Positions 51,141 through 63,540 of a stretch of 64,000 nucleotides of DNA are shown here, in pieces. Position numbers and translations under genes: made by a program. Each line of letters starts with the position of its first letter. The stretch's first letter is position 1. Under the pieces are notes generated by a model, which searched no databases, had not been told where the DNA came from, and saw only the letters and a list, made by a program, of their open reading frames with translations. The DNA is from Diadema setosum (taxonomy: Eukaryota > Echinodermata > Echinoidea > Diadematoida > Diadematidae): positions 24,532,673 through 24,596,672 of the forward strand of contig NC_092705.1 in assembly GCF_964275005.1 (NCBI RefSeq). The letters are read 5' to 3'.

Positions 51141-52904
51141 CTGTATACCGGGTAACTATTCTACCTGACACAATTTTAATTTGGATTTGATTGAAGCATC
51201 ACTTTTAATAGCTCACCCAGAAAGCAACATAATGTACATTGCATACTGAGATCGATGGGATGAATTGTTTGCAAGAGTGCCATGCAACTCGGGAATTGTA
51301 TAAACTTGATAATCAATGTACAGTGAACTCTAACAATAATGTTTAATGGCAAAACCTTGCTATCAGGAAATGTTTGACTATAGCTGTGAAAGCATAGCTC
51401 CCAGTGACATATTTTGTAATGAAGGCTTGAGCAGAACTTCTATGTATTGTGTAATCATGACTTGATTCACTTGTTAAAGGCAGTGTTAGAATGACATAGA
51501 TACCAAAAACCATGTCTACCATTTCATTCAAAACGAATAGCAGGTTAAAACAAGTACATGGGATACAAAAAAACTATTGAAGTTTACATTACCACAACAC
51601 AAGATACACTGTACGTATTACCGTATCACACACAAACTGTCAAGAATTAATCGACCAGTCAAATATCAATGATAATAATTACTGCATAACAATAACAACA
51701 ATGGTATGCATGTAATTATCTTCCAATAATTATCGTGTATAGAATATATACAGTAGAAGTGGGTTATTGCATTGTTGAACATTAACAGTAGGAATGCCTA
51801 GCTGTACATCTGGGTCACTGCCGGAGGCAGCTACAGACCCAACTGTAATCTGATTTTCTTAACGAAGACAGCAAATTTGCTTATTTCTTGTTAATTTCCT
51901 TTGAAGTTTTTAATTTTTGATGACAAATTCATCTTGTAGTCCTCCGGTTTTACCATGGAGGTGACCTCCCTGGTTTTACAAATCACAAAGGTCCCTGTGT
52001 AGTAATACTGTATACATTCTTTGCTGGCTCAGTCGCATAGTGTACGAGTTTGCCTTTGTTTGTTTTCTGTGTTTCTGTGTTTGTTCTTGATAGTGGTAGC
52101 ACTTGAAACTTGGGAATGGGGTGGGGGGTGGGTGGGAATCCACACCACCAGTGTTTTCTTCCTTCGACATGGTATGTTATACCCCCCCCCCCCCAACCTC
52201 TCAATGATACTGTACTACTGTACTGCTAAAGCCAGTTTGATGCAGACATTATACAGTGTATGTTGGTGTATTTAAAGGTCTAGCTCCTCTCAAATTTTTT
52301 GAGGCATGATCTAGTGCCATTAGCTAATTGCTTGTGGTCATTCTATTTCTTTTTTGTCAATGTCATTGCTGTCACATAATGTTCATTATGGGCCATACAG
52401 CAATTAATCAGTATCAATTTGTTGGGGTGAACTGCTGCAAGTTTTAATTTCCCAATGTTAATCCAATCTCTTCTCCTTCCCTCCAGATACCAGTACTAGT
52501 AGTAGAGTGATAGATAACCATTTGAGCAGAAGTTCAGAGAAATAAAAGTAATGAATCAAATTTTTATGTCAGGCTGAAGCTGAGTACAATCCAGATCATG
52601 TTTGAAATGCGGTCTCTTTGTTATAAAATGGAAAAAGACACCTACAACAAATTGTCATACACACAATACAAAAATAATAGACAGAGATAAACCTTCAGTC
52701 AACATGCTGGTCAGAAAAAATATAACGAAGAAGTACAAGTATGCATGAATGAAAAACGTTATTATGGAGCCTGCTTTTAAGAGAGATTTACAGAATTTCA
52801 TTTCAAGTGTTATTAAATTTTAAATATTATCTGTACTCATGTCTGGTATAATGTACATTTACACATAATTAATATGGGAATGCTTTATAATAGTTTTTGT
52901 GATT
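51141..52904. other. Unassigned stretch
   Basis: No gene recognised. A C run lies at 52,182-52,194. Confidence 0.5.
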
Positions 52905-53100
52905 ATTACCTCCACCAAGGAGGTAAATGGTTTTTTTGTTGTTGGTTTGTTTGTCCGTCTGTATAAGGAAAATATAAATTATAACACAAAAAGTTATGAA
53001 CAGATTTGGACGAAATTTTCAGGAAAGATGATAATGACGTAAGGATCCAAATGATTACATTTTAGTAGTGATTTGGAGCACCGTCTGAACTCTGTAGTTG
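52905..53100. repeat. CCTCCACCAAGGAGG dispersed repeat
   Basis: The start TTACCTCCACCAAGGAGGTA, a GTTTGTTTGTCCGTCTGT stretch and AAAAGTTATGAACAGATTTG have the same layout as the 63,541 repeat (gene-like pairing of the first 20 bp, a TCCGT stretch, then a conserved body). Confidence 0.55.
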
Positions 53101-53487
53101 AAAGTGAGTTGCTTGGCTGAGATCTGCACTTTCCAATTGAGCTTTTCTAGAAGATGCAATAATTGCAAATTCATATCTTTTGTATGACTATTACTGGCTG
53201 TATACATATTTTCTGCAGACCCCTTTGACAAGTACAGTGGACTCCCATTACAACAGAGTTCTTGGGACTGGCAGTTTTCTTTCGTTGTGTCAAAATTTTG
53301 TTATTTTTAATCAGAACAGATGAACAATAAAAACAAGTAATAGAGCGGATAATGTTATGGCCTGAATCGGAATTTTGTTATAAATGTGCTCCTTATAACG
53401 GGAGTGCACTGTTTTTGTCAAAACAGCAAAATAAGCAAATTCAGCTTATAAATTCCTTCTTCTCTCTGATGTTCCATTCTTTTCCAG

Positions 53488-53529
53488 ACCACAGCTTGAC
53501 CTCATTTGAGCGGAATCGCGAGTCTGACC
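53488..53529 (+). promoter_or_regulatory. 5'-UTR part of coding exon 1, copy 2
   Basis: Follows the acceptor-like TTCCATTCTTTTCCAG and is alignable with 22,655-22,697 of copy 1, so both copies probably have an upstream non-coding exon. Confidence 0.6.
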
Positions 53530-53662
53530 ATGTTGCAAGCACTGAGTACCAGAGGAAGCCAACTCGGCCAATCAGGTTGTCGGAACCTGTTGCCATGGTT
53601 TCATCAACTGGGCGTCACTAGCAGCATCACCAAAACCTCAACAACTCATCGACAAAATTCAA
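53530..53662 (+). CDS. TMLHE: TMLHE-like copy 2, exon 1
   Basis: ATG of MLQALSTRGSQ to donor CAA|GTATGC, phase 1. Arginine-rich and free of acidic residues, fitting a mitochondrial presequence. Confidence 0.83.
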
Positions 53663-56600
53663 GTATGCCTGACTCACTGTAATCTGAGCTACAAAAGAAA
53701 ACAACTGTAGTGCTCATGCCCTTCCTGTTAGGTGTGAAAATTCTATACATTGCTTCCGATGAGCAATTTTGAATTACTGCACAGTACCTAATGGATGGGA
53801 TACATTCTTTTTCCCTGAGAATACTTGAGCATTTGTATACTGTAAAACATGATATATTCGCCGCATGAAATTTTCGCAAATTGGAGCCGACAGCTTTTTT
53901 CATGGCATGAAATTTTCGCGAATTGCTACTGGCATTCAAGGCATGTAGTGTAGCCAAAAGCTTTCGCGTGCATTTTAATTTCGCGAATTTTGGCGCACGC
54001 GAAATTCGCGAAATTAAAATGCACGCGAAAATTCCTCGTTTTACAGTAATACTATGTGTGAAGTAGTATGCCAAACATGTGATTTTTTTTTGACAATTAG
54101 AACCCCCCAATAATATCTGTTTGTATTCTATCTCCTTATCTTCAGAGTAATACTTTGAACATTGAACCTTTAAAGAAGTAGCATATAATTCAGCAATTCA
54201 GCATTATAAAGGGTGAGTATATATCTGAAATGACACAGAGGCATCTTCTTATCACCGAGTGTGGCGTGAAGCCTGTCACGTACAGTCTTTTATTAAGACT
54301 TACAATGTACTAGATTTAGTTTCCAGGCACTATCTTCTTAGAGCTCCTTTCATGTAGTGCAGTGTGCGAGCTACAGTGTACATATTGCTGGCTTGAACCC
54401 CGTATGCTTACCATTTCTAAATCAACTCCAGGCAAACCAAAAGGGGTCTGTTTCTTACCCTGTTATCTACTGGTAGTAGTTGTGTAAAATAGGCGACTGA
54501 AGTACTGTAGGTTTACACTATGTACGCTTTTTCTGTTGTTGTTGTTGTTGTTGTTGTTGGTTTTTTTTTGGGTGAGAAGTACCGTATGTCTCCCCCCCCA
54601 AAAAAAAAAAAAAAAAAAAAAAAAATTACAACAGGACCCTCCACAATGGTAGCTTCAAAAATAGTGAATCACTCCAATTATGATTTGAGGGTATGAAACT
54701 ATAGCTTATTACGCACATCTTATAGAAAACCCCATCTGATTTGCTCTAGTGGTCAAAGAGAAATGAGGAGTTTTTGTAGAGCATGTCGGGAATCCCTTCC
54801 CTCCAAGTTCTGTCCATTGTGCTCACACATTATGCAATTCCGAGCGCATCCAGTATACTGAATTTGAAAGAATCAGACTCGTGACATGCTTTACAAAGAT
54901 CCACATTTCTCTGTGACCACCTGACCAAATTGAGTGAGTTTTCTGCAAAATAGAGCTAAGATGTTATATTTTGAGATTCTGAAGTAGCATGTTTCAGACA
55001 GTTTAATCATATTGGAAGTTTTCAATGCAAAAATCTGGTTGTATTTTTTTTTTTTTTAGGGGGGGGGGGGCATACTGTATGATAGGATATGTATACATGT
55101 GTGACCGAATCCCATTTTCATGCCTTAAATGAAGAGTTGTATAAATACAGTGGTATGTTGAAGAGAGTATCATTTTGGAAACTCCCATAAAGTATTGAAA
55201 GTGGAAGGTAACATTTAGTACATTTTTATTGACCGTTAGATTTTGAATTGAATTTTGGTGTGGCTCACCATAAATTCCAGTACATTACTAGGCTACCTTT
55301 GCAGAACCATGCACTGCATGTGTGTCCATCATGTATATTTTGTGAAGAAGTCAATCAAAACTTACAAACATTTCTATATACATTCTTGCCACACAAAATG
55401 TTATTACATCAGCTCTTATACTTTTAGTCATTAGATTTGTGTTTATAGATAAAAAATACAGAAGACTGCAACAAAAAGGCTTAAGTGTGGCTGACACACA
55501 GAACTACTGAATAGTGAAGAGTTTTGTGCATTATTCAAATTGTAGATAACTGTTGACTTCCAAATTTCTAAGCAGTGGCCTAAACAAGTCCCCTGAGGTT
55601 CATAAAGCAATGTTTTGCTGCATTTTTGGAGATCTGTAAAAGGTATCCCCTACCTTTAACACATGGGAACTCTTTTTGATGCCCTATCCAGCAGACCAAG
55701 TGTTCTTGCCTAGTTAAAAGTGGAAGTATCAGATTTTTTTTAAAAAAGAAAGAAAGAAGAAAATAATGTGTGATTCTATTCATTCATCTGTAGGTATTAC
55801 GGGCTTGAAAACTTCAAATGGACTAGAAATCTGCATCAGTTTAAATTCAATAGTATGAGCTGTTTAGTGGTCTTTCGTGCAGACATTATGTGGAGTGAAC
55901 AACAACAGCATAACAATCCAAATACTGTTTTGGTTAATTTGTAACCCTTATACATGTATACTTTCTTGAGCCCACATGCCATTTTCTTTGAAGGAAACAA
56001 ATATATAATGGAATACATGTATTGTGTGTGATAAAGTTCTAGGATGGTGCTGGTGAAAAAAAAAAAAAAGTCCTCATTTTGATCATGCAGAATACAGGTT
56101 GAAACAGACCTGTGGAATCAGGCATCTTTCCTGTCAACTCGCTCCATCAACGAGACTGGTGCCTGCTCCCTTCTGTCGACATCTTTCTTCAGCAACAGAC
56201 ACACAGCCAGTGGCTGATGTCCAGCAGAGAGGGGATCACCTGTCCATCACTGTTGATGGCAAGACTTTCAAAACCAGCTATATATGGCTGAGAGACCATT
56301 GTAGGTAAGATATATGTAGCCTGGTAACATAATATCAATATGGAATGCATTTGAAAGATTTACAACGTTACCTCTGTGAAAAGTTGTAGTAATAAGTGTA
56401 AGCAGTATTGTGAGTAATTTGAACATACACAACTTTTTATGAGATTTAGTTTCTCTGTTCAATTCACTTTTATATTCAAATACTTATTATACAGAAAGTA
56501 TCAAGTTTCATCTTTGTGTAGCCACTCACGATCCTTGTAAATTCCATCTCTGTTGAGCAAGTAACACTGCTATATCTATGATCATGAGTTTGATAAAATA

Positions 56601-59600
56601 GCTCAATAAAAGTGAAAACTTTCAAGCACTACTAATTATGTTGATCCAAATGGCAGTGGCGATGATGATGATGAGTATAATAATGATATAGATTCACATG
56701 AAAACTTAAGATCATCATTAACATTAGCAGGAGTGTATGAAAGCTTGATAATGATAAGAACCTAACAATGATAATGTTTTGATATCATGATGCCTATGAT
56801 GCAGTAATGGAAATTTTGATATAGCCATATGATTTCAAGCATGATAATCGGTCAAAACGCATTACATGGCATTCAACTGTTTTTCGCGCTTTGCACGGGA
56901 GTGCAGACACTGCACAAAATAAGTGATATTTTATCTAACATAAGACTGCTGTTTCTGTTTGTTAATCATCAAAACTCACTATTTTATAAAACAAATATTG
57001 CACTTGTCCCATTGTGCGAGTGCAGTGTACGCTCTGCATCTTTAGATGGTGCGCACGTACTGCTTACTATATACTCTCCTAGCCACTCGTACTCAGAGGC
57101 GGCACCAATTAGAAGAAACCGTGCATTCACTGCACTTTAATACACTACCACATGCCATGCCGTGCACTATTTTGGTTTGTTCAATTAATTGTAACCCGTG
57201 ACAGGCAGTTACCATTACACATTCTCTATGTTTTCCTTCTATTTGCTATTGGAAATTGTGGGAAACAGGTGCCCTGAGTGCTATGACCATGCCTGTCTCC
57301 AGAACTTTGTTCATATTGCTGCTATACCAACAGACATCAAGCCAAAGCGTGTGACCGTGGAGGCAGATGAACTTTGTCTCATATGTAAGACATTATTTCC
57401 ACTATAGTATACAAATAATGAATGTTTCTGAGTGCAATGGACAGAATATTTTATGAGGTAAAAGATGAAGTGATCATTTCATCTTTCACCGAATGAAATA
57501 TTCTGTCCATTACACGATTGAAAAACATTTATTATTTGTTTTATATAACGCCTAAAATAGATCCATGTCATTTGATGCTTCATTAGAAACGAGAGACACT
57601 GAGATCGCGAGAGTGCAGTGCTCACTGCACTCTTTACACTGGCGCGCTGGCGCATACACACATTGCAAATGCAAGCACGTTTAACACGCGTAGTGTGCCG
57701 GGCTCTCGGCGAGCGTGCAATGGAGCAAATTGTATGGATTCAAAATTGCACGGTAAGTGGAGCCACAATTGCACGGATGATGATGTCATAGTGAAATGGG
57801 CCGAATGATCAATGTTAAACAACCATTCAAATGACAAGGATCTCCTCAGGCGTTATATAAATTATGCTATAAGATTGATTACATAATCCCCTTAATTGTG
57901 CCGGTTGATTTAGCCTAAACCCAAGACTGCATTCAAGCATGTCTGCTTCTTTTCAACTATGCAAGTATGCAAACATTGAACTGTGATGACAGCACCCTAT
58001 GTTATTCAAATGATCGATTAATGTTGTTATTTTCAATTTAGCGGTAGCTTCCCCTCTGAATGCATATTATATGTTGAAATATTTTGTTGCACACAGGAAG
58101 GATATGGTTTGACCTACAACTTGTACATTGTATGACCACTTGCTTTGACCACTTTGGTCAGAGGAGAGATTTCACGTGCACCTTATACATCATGAATAAT
58201 TCCAGTGACAGAGTTTGACCAATCACTCGAAGCTTCCCTGAGACTCATGTGACGTATTCAGCAATATGTGCAATTAATATAATTTCACATGATAGTAGAC
58301 ACTGTGATGGTTGGTCTATTGCTTGTAACTGTCATGAACTGGTTTTTTGCTGCAAAATTGGCAGATTTACTCCACTGATCACAAGTAAAGTGGGTATCTC
58401 ATTGGACAAGACACTAGTTGGCAACCTGGTGGCAACTCTAGTCTCCCTATTCTTGCAGTTGTCTCCACAATGTCTCTGCAGTGTTTTCTGAGATCTAGCT
58501 GACATTCTGGAGACTTGCGGGAGAATTTAGTATGTTTGAGTTTTCTGAAGACGTTTTCTAGTCTCCAGCTGCTTTCAGAAACATCTCCACAAGGTCTCCT
58601 TAGTTGCGGAGACTAATTTTTTTTTTTTTTTTTTTTTTTTTGCGAGCTCTCTGAGATGTCTCCGCAATCTTACTACAGAGACTCATTGGCGACCTACCGG
58701 AGATGTCGTGGAGACGCTCCATGACTATTAAAGAAGACATCTCTGTAAGATGTCATGGCGACGATTCCACGATTTCTGGACAAATAAATTGTCACTCTAT
58801 TTGAGACATCTCTGAAGTCGTCCTGGAGTCATTATCTGTGTGAGAGTGCCAGTAATTTTTTTTTTTTTGTCATTTTGTGTACAACAAGTCACTTTAACTG
58901 ATCAGTCGCAGCATTTGAGGCACCATCTCCTCCAGTGAGATAGGCCTTTCACCCATTGAGGATGAACTGATTTTGCCACAACACGCATATCCCATAGATA
59001 CCTGCCCGAGTATACTTGGGACTCGTCCTCAATGGGTTAATGTTAATTCATCAATTCTAAACCTCACACCATATTGTGCTTTCCACAATTTGCTTTGACT
59101 GTGTTTACAAGAGTCTTGAGATTATTCTCAAGTCATTCGGTCTAACGTTTTACTGCGCAGGGCCCGATGACCACGTGACCACCTACTCCATGCAGTGGCT
59201 GCTGGCCAATGCCCCAGGTCAGAGGTCCAGTGATGGAGCTGACCAGCTCCAGCCGCTGTACTGGGACCGGGACATCGTCACCGCCAATCCGCCCCAGGAT
59301 GTTCACATCGACGAGCTGCGCAGCGCCAGTCGCAGCGGCCTTCGCAAATGCCTGGAGAATCTGCACGTCTACGGATTCACGTTCGTCTCTGGCCTTGAGG
59401 CCAGCAGAGAAAGTACAGAGGTATGTGAAACACATATGCATTAGAAGCTGATTGTATGATCATTTGTCAAGTTTGAAAATGGTGGATTATGAGCCACAAA
59501 CTTCTCCTTGCATGCAGATTATCATATTCCTGATAGGAGGAGTTATATTTAATCAGTAAAAACACACATGATGAAAAAGATGATGTATAAGTTACACAAC

Positions 59601-60629
59601 TGTCTGTATTTGAGGATATCACCTCAAAGTGGCTACACGTAGGATTCACACAGCTGTCTTCAGTATAGATTACAAATACTTATATCAAATACATTAAAGC
59701 ATTGTTGAAAAAAAAATATTGTACATGCCAAAAGTTTTGTGACTTCTATCTTTGTTTCTACTTTGCCTTTGTGTTTGTGTCTTTATACTAATTTGTACAA
59801 CTTTCCTGCGCTTTACAGAAGATATTTTTCCTGTTTGTGCAAAGATGGATATATTTGAGTGATGAACCAATACTTTGTCACAGGTAATTGCCAATAAGCC
59901 AGTTAGGAGTTAGCTCATGGGCATATTGGTACAAATGACCTTTCTTTTTTCTCAGTCTGTTAGGGGCACTTCATTTGTTTTCAGAGCGACATAATGCATA
60001 TAAGCTTTACATAACAACTTATGAGATTCATCAATCCTGTTCAAATAAAGAATGAACTTGCATAGACCAGCTGACCAGAATGATCCATCAATTAACGCTT
60101 GGGAAAACATCCATTTCATTATTTTGCATTGAATGTATTAACAATCTCTTTCTATTGTTATTGCCAAATACCACTTTTGCTGTCAGGTGGATATGCTGGC
60201 AAGCAGCATTTATAAGGATTATATGAAAAATCATTACATCACAGATGCTTATCCCCGTGAATTTAAAGACTAGCATGCCTTTTGGAACAAATGACCTTTT
60301 TTCTGCTCATGCGCAAAGTGGAACTGCGAACTGGCTTATACATTTCACTTGTCCATTAGAAATGTTTTGTTGTCCAACAGAGATGTTTAGTTGCCCTACA
60401 TAATAATGTGGGCAAGAGGGTTTCTTAGCAGCCTGTTTTATTGCCTCTGCCCTTATTTCCTTTAATGTTTCTCTTCCCAGGAGGCCATTAAACTTATAAG
60501 TAGCCCAATGCGCACATTCTACGGGAGCATATTTCACTACCAGAATGATGGCGCTGTGGCAGACACAGGCTATACGTCCAAGGGTCTGCAAAACCACACG
60601 GATGGAACTTACTTTGATCATAATCCTGG
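53530..60629 (+). CDS. TMLHE: Trimethyllysine dioxygenase-like gene, copy 2 (exons 1-5, runs past the window)
   Basis: Exons 53530-53662, 56091-56304, 57269-57384, 59161-59420 and 60481-60629 match the first five exons of copy 1 in size and phase (exon 1 is one codon longer). They read in frame to the HTD segment: presequence MLQALSTRGSQLGQ, zinc site WLRDHCRCPEC with WPDDH, fold segments ENLHVYGFTFVSGLE and TFYGSIFHYQNDG, and iron ligands NHTDG. The two last exons, with the third iron ligand, must lie beyond 64,000; nothing in 60,630-64,000 matches them. No break is seen, so both copies look functional as far as visible. The reaction is as for copy 1. Introns 2-4 (964, 1,776 and 1,060 bp) differ in length and repeat content from those of copy 1. 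Confidence 0.9.
53838..54048. mobile_element. MITE with TACTGTAAAAC ends
   Basis: ACTGTAAAAC at the left and GTTTTACAGT at the right, with repeated AATTTTCGCG blocks in both arms. About 210 bp, non-coding, in intron 1 of TMLHE-like copy 2. Confidence 0.8.
54049..56090 (+). other. Rest of intron 1, TMLHE-like copy 2
   Basis: Simple runs (GTT near 54,537-54,560, C then A near 54,592-54,625, T then G near 55,047-55,070) in otherwise unassigned sequence. Confidence 0.6.
56091..56304 (+). CDS. TMLHE: TMLHE-like copy 2, exon 2
   Basis: I place the acceptor at CATGCAG|AATACAGG, which keeps phase 1 and gives KYRLKQTCGIRHLS against RYNLKQTHGIRHLS in copy 1, at the same length of 214 bp. A rival AG seven bases downstream would bring a stop at once. 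Donor AG|GTAAGA. Confidence 0.88.
57269..57384 (+). CDS. TMLHE: TMLHE-like copy 2, exon 3
   Basis: Acceptor AACAG|G, donor AT|GTAAGA, phases 2 and 1. Encodes CPECYDHACLQNFVHIAA to ELCLI. About 78% identical to copy 1, with most zinc-site residues unchanged. Confidence 0.92.
57432..57515. repeat. Isolated long hairpin in intron 3, copy 2
   Basis: GTGCAATGGACAGAATATTT pairs with the complement ending CTGTCCATTACAC; arms of about 38 bp with a few mismatches and a short loop around GTGATCA. Confidence 0.7.
57516..58384 (+). other. Part of intron 3, TMLHE-like copy 2
   Basis: A short palindrome GAGTGCAGTGCTCACTGCACTC lies near 57,610; otherwise unassigned. Confidence 0.55.
58385..58850. repeat. 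Degenerate GTCTCC/GGAGAC repeat region
   Basis: Many scattered GTCTCC, GGAGAC and TCTCCGCAA-like blocks on both strands around a T run at 58,618-58,641; the left half tends to be GTCTCC-rich and both orientations occur, as in the arms of the fold-back elements. Ends not determined. Confidence 0.5.
59161..59420 (+). CDS. TMLHE: TMLHE-like copy 2, exon 4
   Basis: Acceptor GCGCAG|GG, donor GAG|GTATGT, phases 1 and 0. About 20 differences in 260 bp from copy 1. Carries the zinc-ligand His of WPDDH. Confidence 0.94.
59897..60336. mobile_element. TA-flanked MITE, copy B
   Basis: Partner of 2,173-2,617; ends AGCCAGTT and GAACTGGCT with TA on each side. Lies in intron 4 of TMLHE-like copy 2, about 145 bp before exon 5. 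Confidence 0.75.
60481..60629 (+). CDS. TMLHE: TMLHE-like copy 2, exon 5
   Basis: Acceptor CTTCCCAG|GAG, donor CTGG|GTAAG, phases 0 and 2. TFYGSIFHYQNDG and NHTDG conserved; about 76% identical to copy 1. Confidence 0.94.
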
Positions 60630-60821
60630 GTAAGATATCTTCATCATCTCATCTGTGTTACACTGTTTTCAACATGTAGTTTGGACATTTCAGTAGTATG
60701 TACTTCCTGATTGTCTGGTAATTTTAACTAAATGGGAGGAACTTCAGATGATTTTAAGGGAATTAATGACACACTAATTGAGTCCTCACAATATCAGTTT
60801 TATGTAATAGTAAAGTTGCAG

Positions 60822-61210
60822 TTAAAGGGTGTGTACAGATCTGGTCGAGGTGAGGATTTAGCTTTTAACGATTTGCGAGATATTCAGAAACCCCTCTATG
60901 AGATGTCAAAGAGCATGCAATTGTAAGAGGTATCAAAAATTTATTTGATGAAAATCGGTTTTGGAATGGCTGAGATATCCAAAAACGAGGTGAAACAGAG
61001 ATCCTAATAAAAGGTGTGGCCTGTCGCCTTTATTATTATCACTTTTTTGGATATCTCAGCCATTTGCAAACCAATTTTCATCAAATAAACTTTGAATCCT
61101 TCTTAAAATGACATGCTCTCTCATATTTCATAAGAGGTTTCTCATTATCTCACTCAAGAATGTTATAAACCTGAATCCTCACCTCAACCAGTACTGTACA
61201 GTCCCTTTAA
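60822..61210. mobile_element. TTAA palindromic MITE (family M3), copy A
   Basis: TTAAAGGGTGTGTACAG at the left, CTGTACAGTCCCTTTAA at the right, nearly complementary arms containing GATGAAAATCGGTTTTGGAA. Its right TTAA is also the left TTAA of the next element. Confidence 0.9.
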
Positions 61211-61991
61211 CCCTAACTAGGCCGGGGGGGGGGGGGGCCTCCGAGGCCCCCCCCCTCGACGTTCCGCGCGATGTATCGCTAACGTGAAAAGCTATCGCCG
61301 CAACGTTTCATGACTTTTTTCTGTCGAGTCTCCTGCATCTTTTGACACCAAATTTGCGATGCCCAAGCGCGCGGTTCCGAAGTTTCGCATAAATATGTAC
61401 ATGCATGTCAGACCAAAAATTGCTCAAAAACGTGAATTCGTGTACAATTTCAATGGAAACTGTGCTTACAGTCAAATTTCATAAAAGCATGATTATTTTG
61501 GGGTTTTATTGATTAAAATCAACTAATAACATATTTTCTCGTTCAGAACAATGTCGCGGACAAGTTTCATCGAAAAAACAATGAAAAAATAAATTCGAAA
61601 AAACAAAGAAATACATAAGAAATTCAAAAAACAATAAAATACTTAAGAAATTTTTTTGGATGGCTCAATTTTTTTCTCTTATATTTGCTTAGGACACTAA
61701 AAAGAATATTTACACAAAAAAATGTGCCCATTTTGGGCTTTATTTAGTGATTTATACCAAATTGTCTGATTTCATGCATCATTATGCATAAATTTGCATA
61801 ATTTAGCATAAATTGACAATTTTTCGAAAATCTAACTTCGTAGTACTTTAGATTACATCATAGGCAATGTGTGTGCCAATTTTCGTCGCGAACGCGCGGC
61901 CGACGGCGGAGATCTGGAGGGGGGGCCTAGGAGGCCCCCCCCCCCTCCGGCTCTATGATCTACCTAAATAGCCCGGCCTAGTTAGGGTTAA
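61207..61991. mobile_element. TTAA element (family M4), CCCTAACTAGGCCGGG ends
   Basis: TTAACCCTAACTAGGCCGGG and its exact complement are the ends, followed inward by G/C runs around GGCCTCCGAGGCC. Ends starting CCCT next to TTAA are the piggyBac pattern. No transposase inside. Confidence 0.88.
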
Positions 61992-62338
61992 CATCCAGGT
62001 TTGATTGCAAAGTTAATTACACACTTAATTGAGACCTAAGAATGCCACCCCTGGACACAGGCATGATGATAAGCAAAGAGGTCTTCAAATATATGCGTGG
62101 ATGAAAAATATGACCTGTGCGAAGTTTCTAGTGAGTTTAACAGCTTGAGGAGCTCCCTTCACAACCAGTGATAGGAGGTCATGTTTTCATTGGAAGGTAC
62201 ACCTCTTTCTGTCAAAAATGCTTTCAGCTGTGGGACTGTCATTCCCACAAAGTTCTTTTAGGAGTGTTCTGTCAGCATGAGCTACATGGAGTCATAGAAA
62301 TCAAAACAATAACCTTCTGTCAGTAGTGTGACAGAAGC

Positions 62339-62693
62339 TTAAAGGCATAATTTACCATTTGCAGATGAAACAAAAACCCAGCATTAGTGCTTTAAAATAG
62401 TTCTAAAATGTGAGTTAGGGATAGAAACAACCAGCCTGTGAAAAATTTGAATCCGTATAATCCATGTTAAGTGTTGTTAAATACACAAAATGTGAACAAT
62501 AGTTATGATAAAAATGTTTCCAGACTAAACCGTCTACAGTTACAGTTTATTGAGAAAAACAGTGATATCTCCTTACATTTAAGGCTTTATTTAGAAAATT
62601 TTATATGGTAGGATGTTTTGTAATACAACAGACCTAAACATATGCATCAAATGTGATATTTTGAACATTTATGAAATCACTGCTCCCAAAGGT
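62339..62693. mobile_element. TTAA-ended element (family M5), copy B
   Basis: Inverted copy of 34,331-34,687, beginning TTAAAGGCATAATTTACC. Its right end runs directly into the truncated left end of the next MITE. Confidence 0.75.
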
Positions 62694-63237
62694 AAACATA
62701 AGGATTAAGAGAATGCAGCAATATTAGTAGAACACATCAGTGAAAGTTTGAGGAAAATTGGACAATGGATGCAAAAGTTATGAATTTTTAAAATTTTTGT
62801 GTTGGAACAGCTGGATGAGGAGACTACTATGGCTCATGATGTCATATGAGTACAACAGTATAAAGAAAATGTAAAGAAAATTCAACATATTTTCACTTTT
62901 TTCGCATGATAAAAGAGCACTTGACTTGCCTCTTTCTAAAGGCAATGGGAATAATATTACCCATAACATATGTCAGTAACCAGTCAAGGGAATGTGTACT
63001 TTTTTCAAAAGATGAAATTTTGTGAAATTCTTTTTATATTTTCCTTACATTGTTGTACGCATGTGACATCATACACTGCAGTAGTCCTCTCATCCAGCGG
63101 TGACTGCACAAAAACTTCAAAAATTCATAACTTTTGAACGGGTTGTCTGATTTTCTTCAAACTTTCAATGATGTGTTCTACTAATATTGCTACATTCTCT
63201 CAATCCTTAAGTCAATGAAGGTGAACTTGTCCTTTAA
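62694..63237. mobile_element. TTAA palindromic MITE (family M1), unsplit copy
   Basis: Matches the split copy at 6,920-13,191 from AACATAAGGATT to the closing GTGAACTTGTCCTTTAA; the first 20 or so bases are missing. It carries the uninterrupted site ATGATGTGTTCTACTAAT that the Gypsy element entered in the other copy. Confidence 0.88.
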
Positions 63238-63540
63238 GTAGCTCAGATTTGGGTAAAAATCACTTTTTTTTGATTAATTGACAGAGAATCAGTCATGTGA
63301 TGATTTGTCCAAATCCTAGTTGTCTTATAAGCTCAAAAAATGTAGCCACCATGGCATGTCAAAGGAAAGACAGTCACATTTGTTACAGTGCTTTGGCTGT
63401 CATGTTTTGTCCCCTCTTCTGAACTTTTAATATATATGAAATACAGGGTTTTGTTACCCTAACAGTGATTTTGAAAGTAGCATTTGAAGACTGCTAAAAG
63501 AGTGTAGTACAAATTTTGTCTATTTTTTATTCATTTATTT

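Noticed and set aside
58249-58491. 80-codon frame in intron 3 of TMLHE-like copy 2
   Set aside because: No recognisable domain, and it runs into the GTCTCC repeat region.
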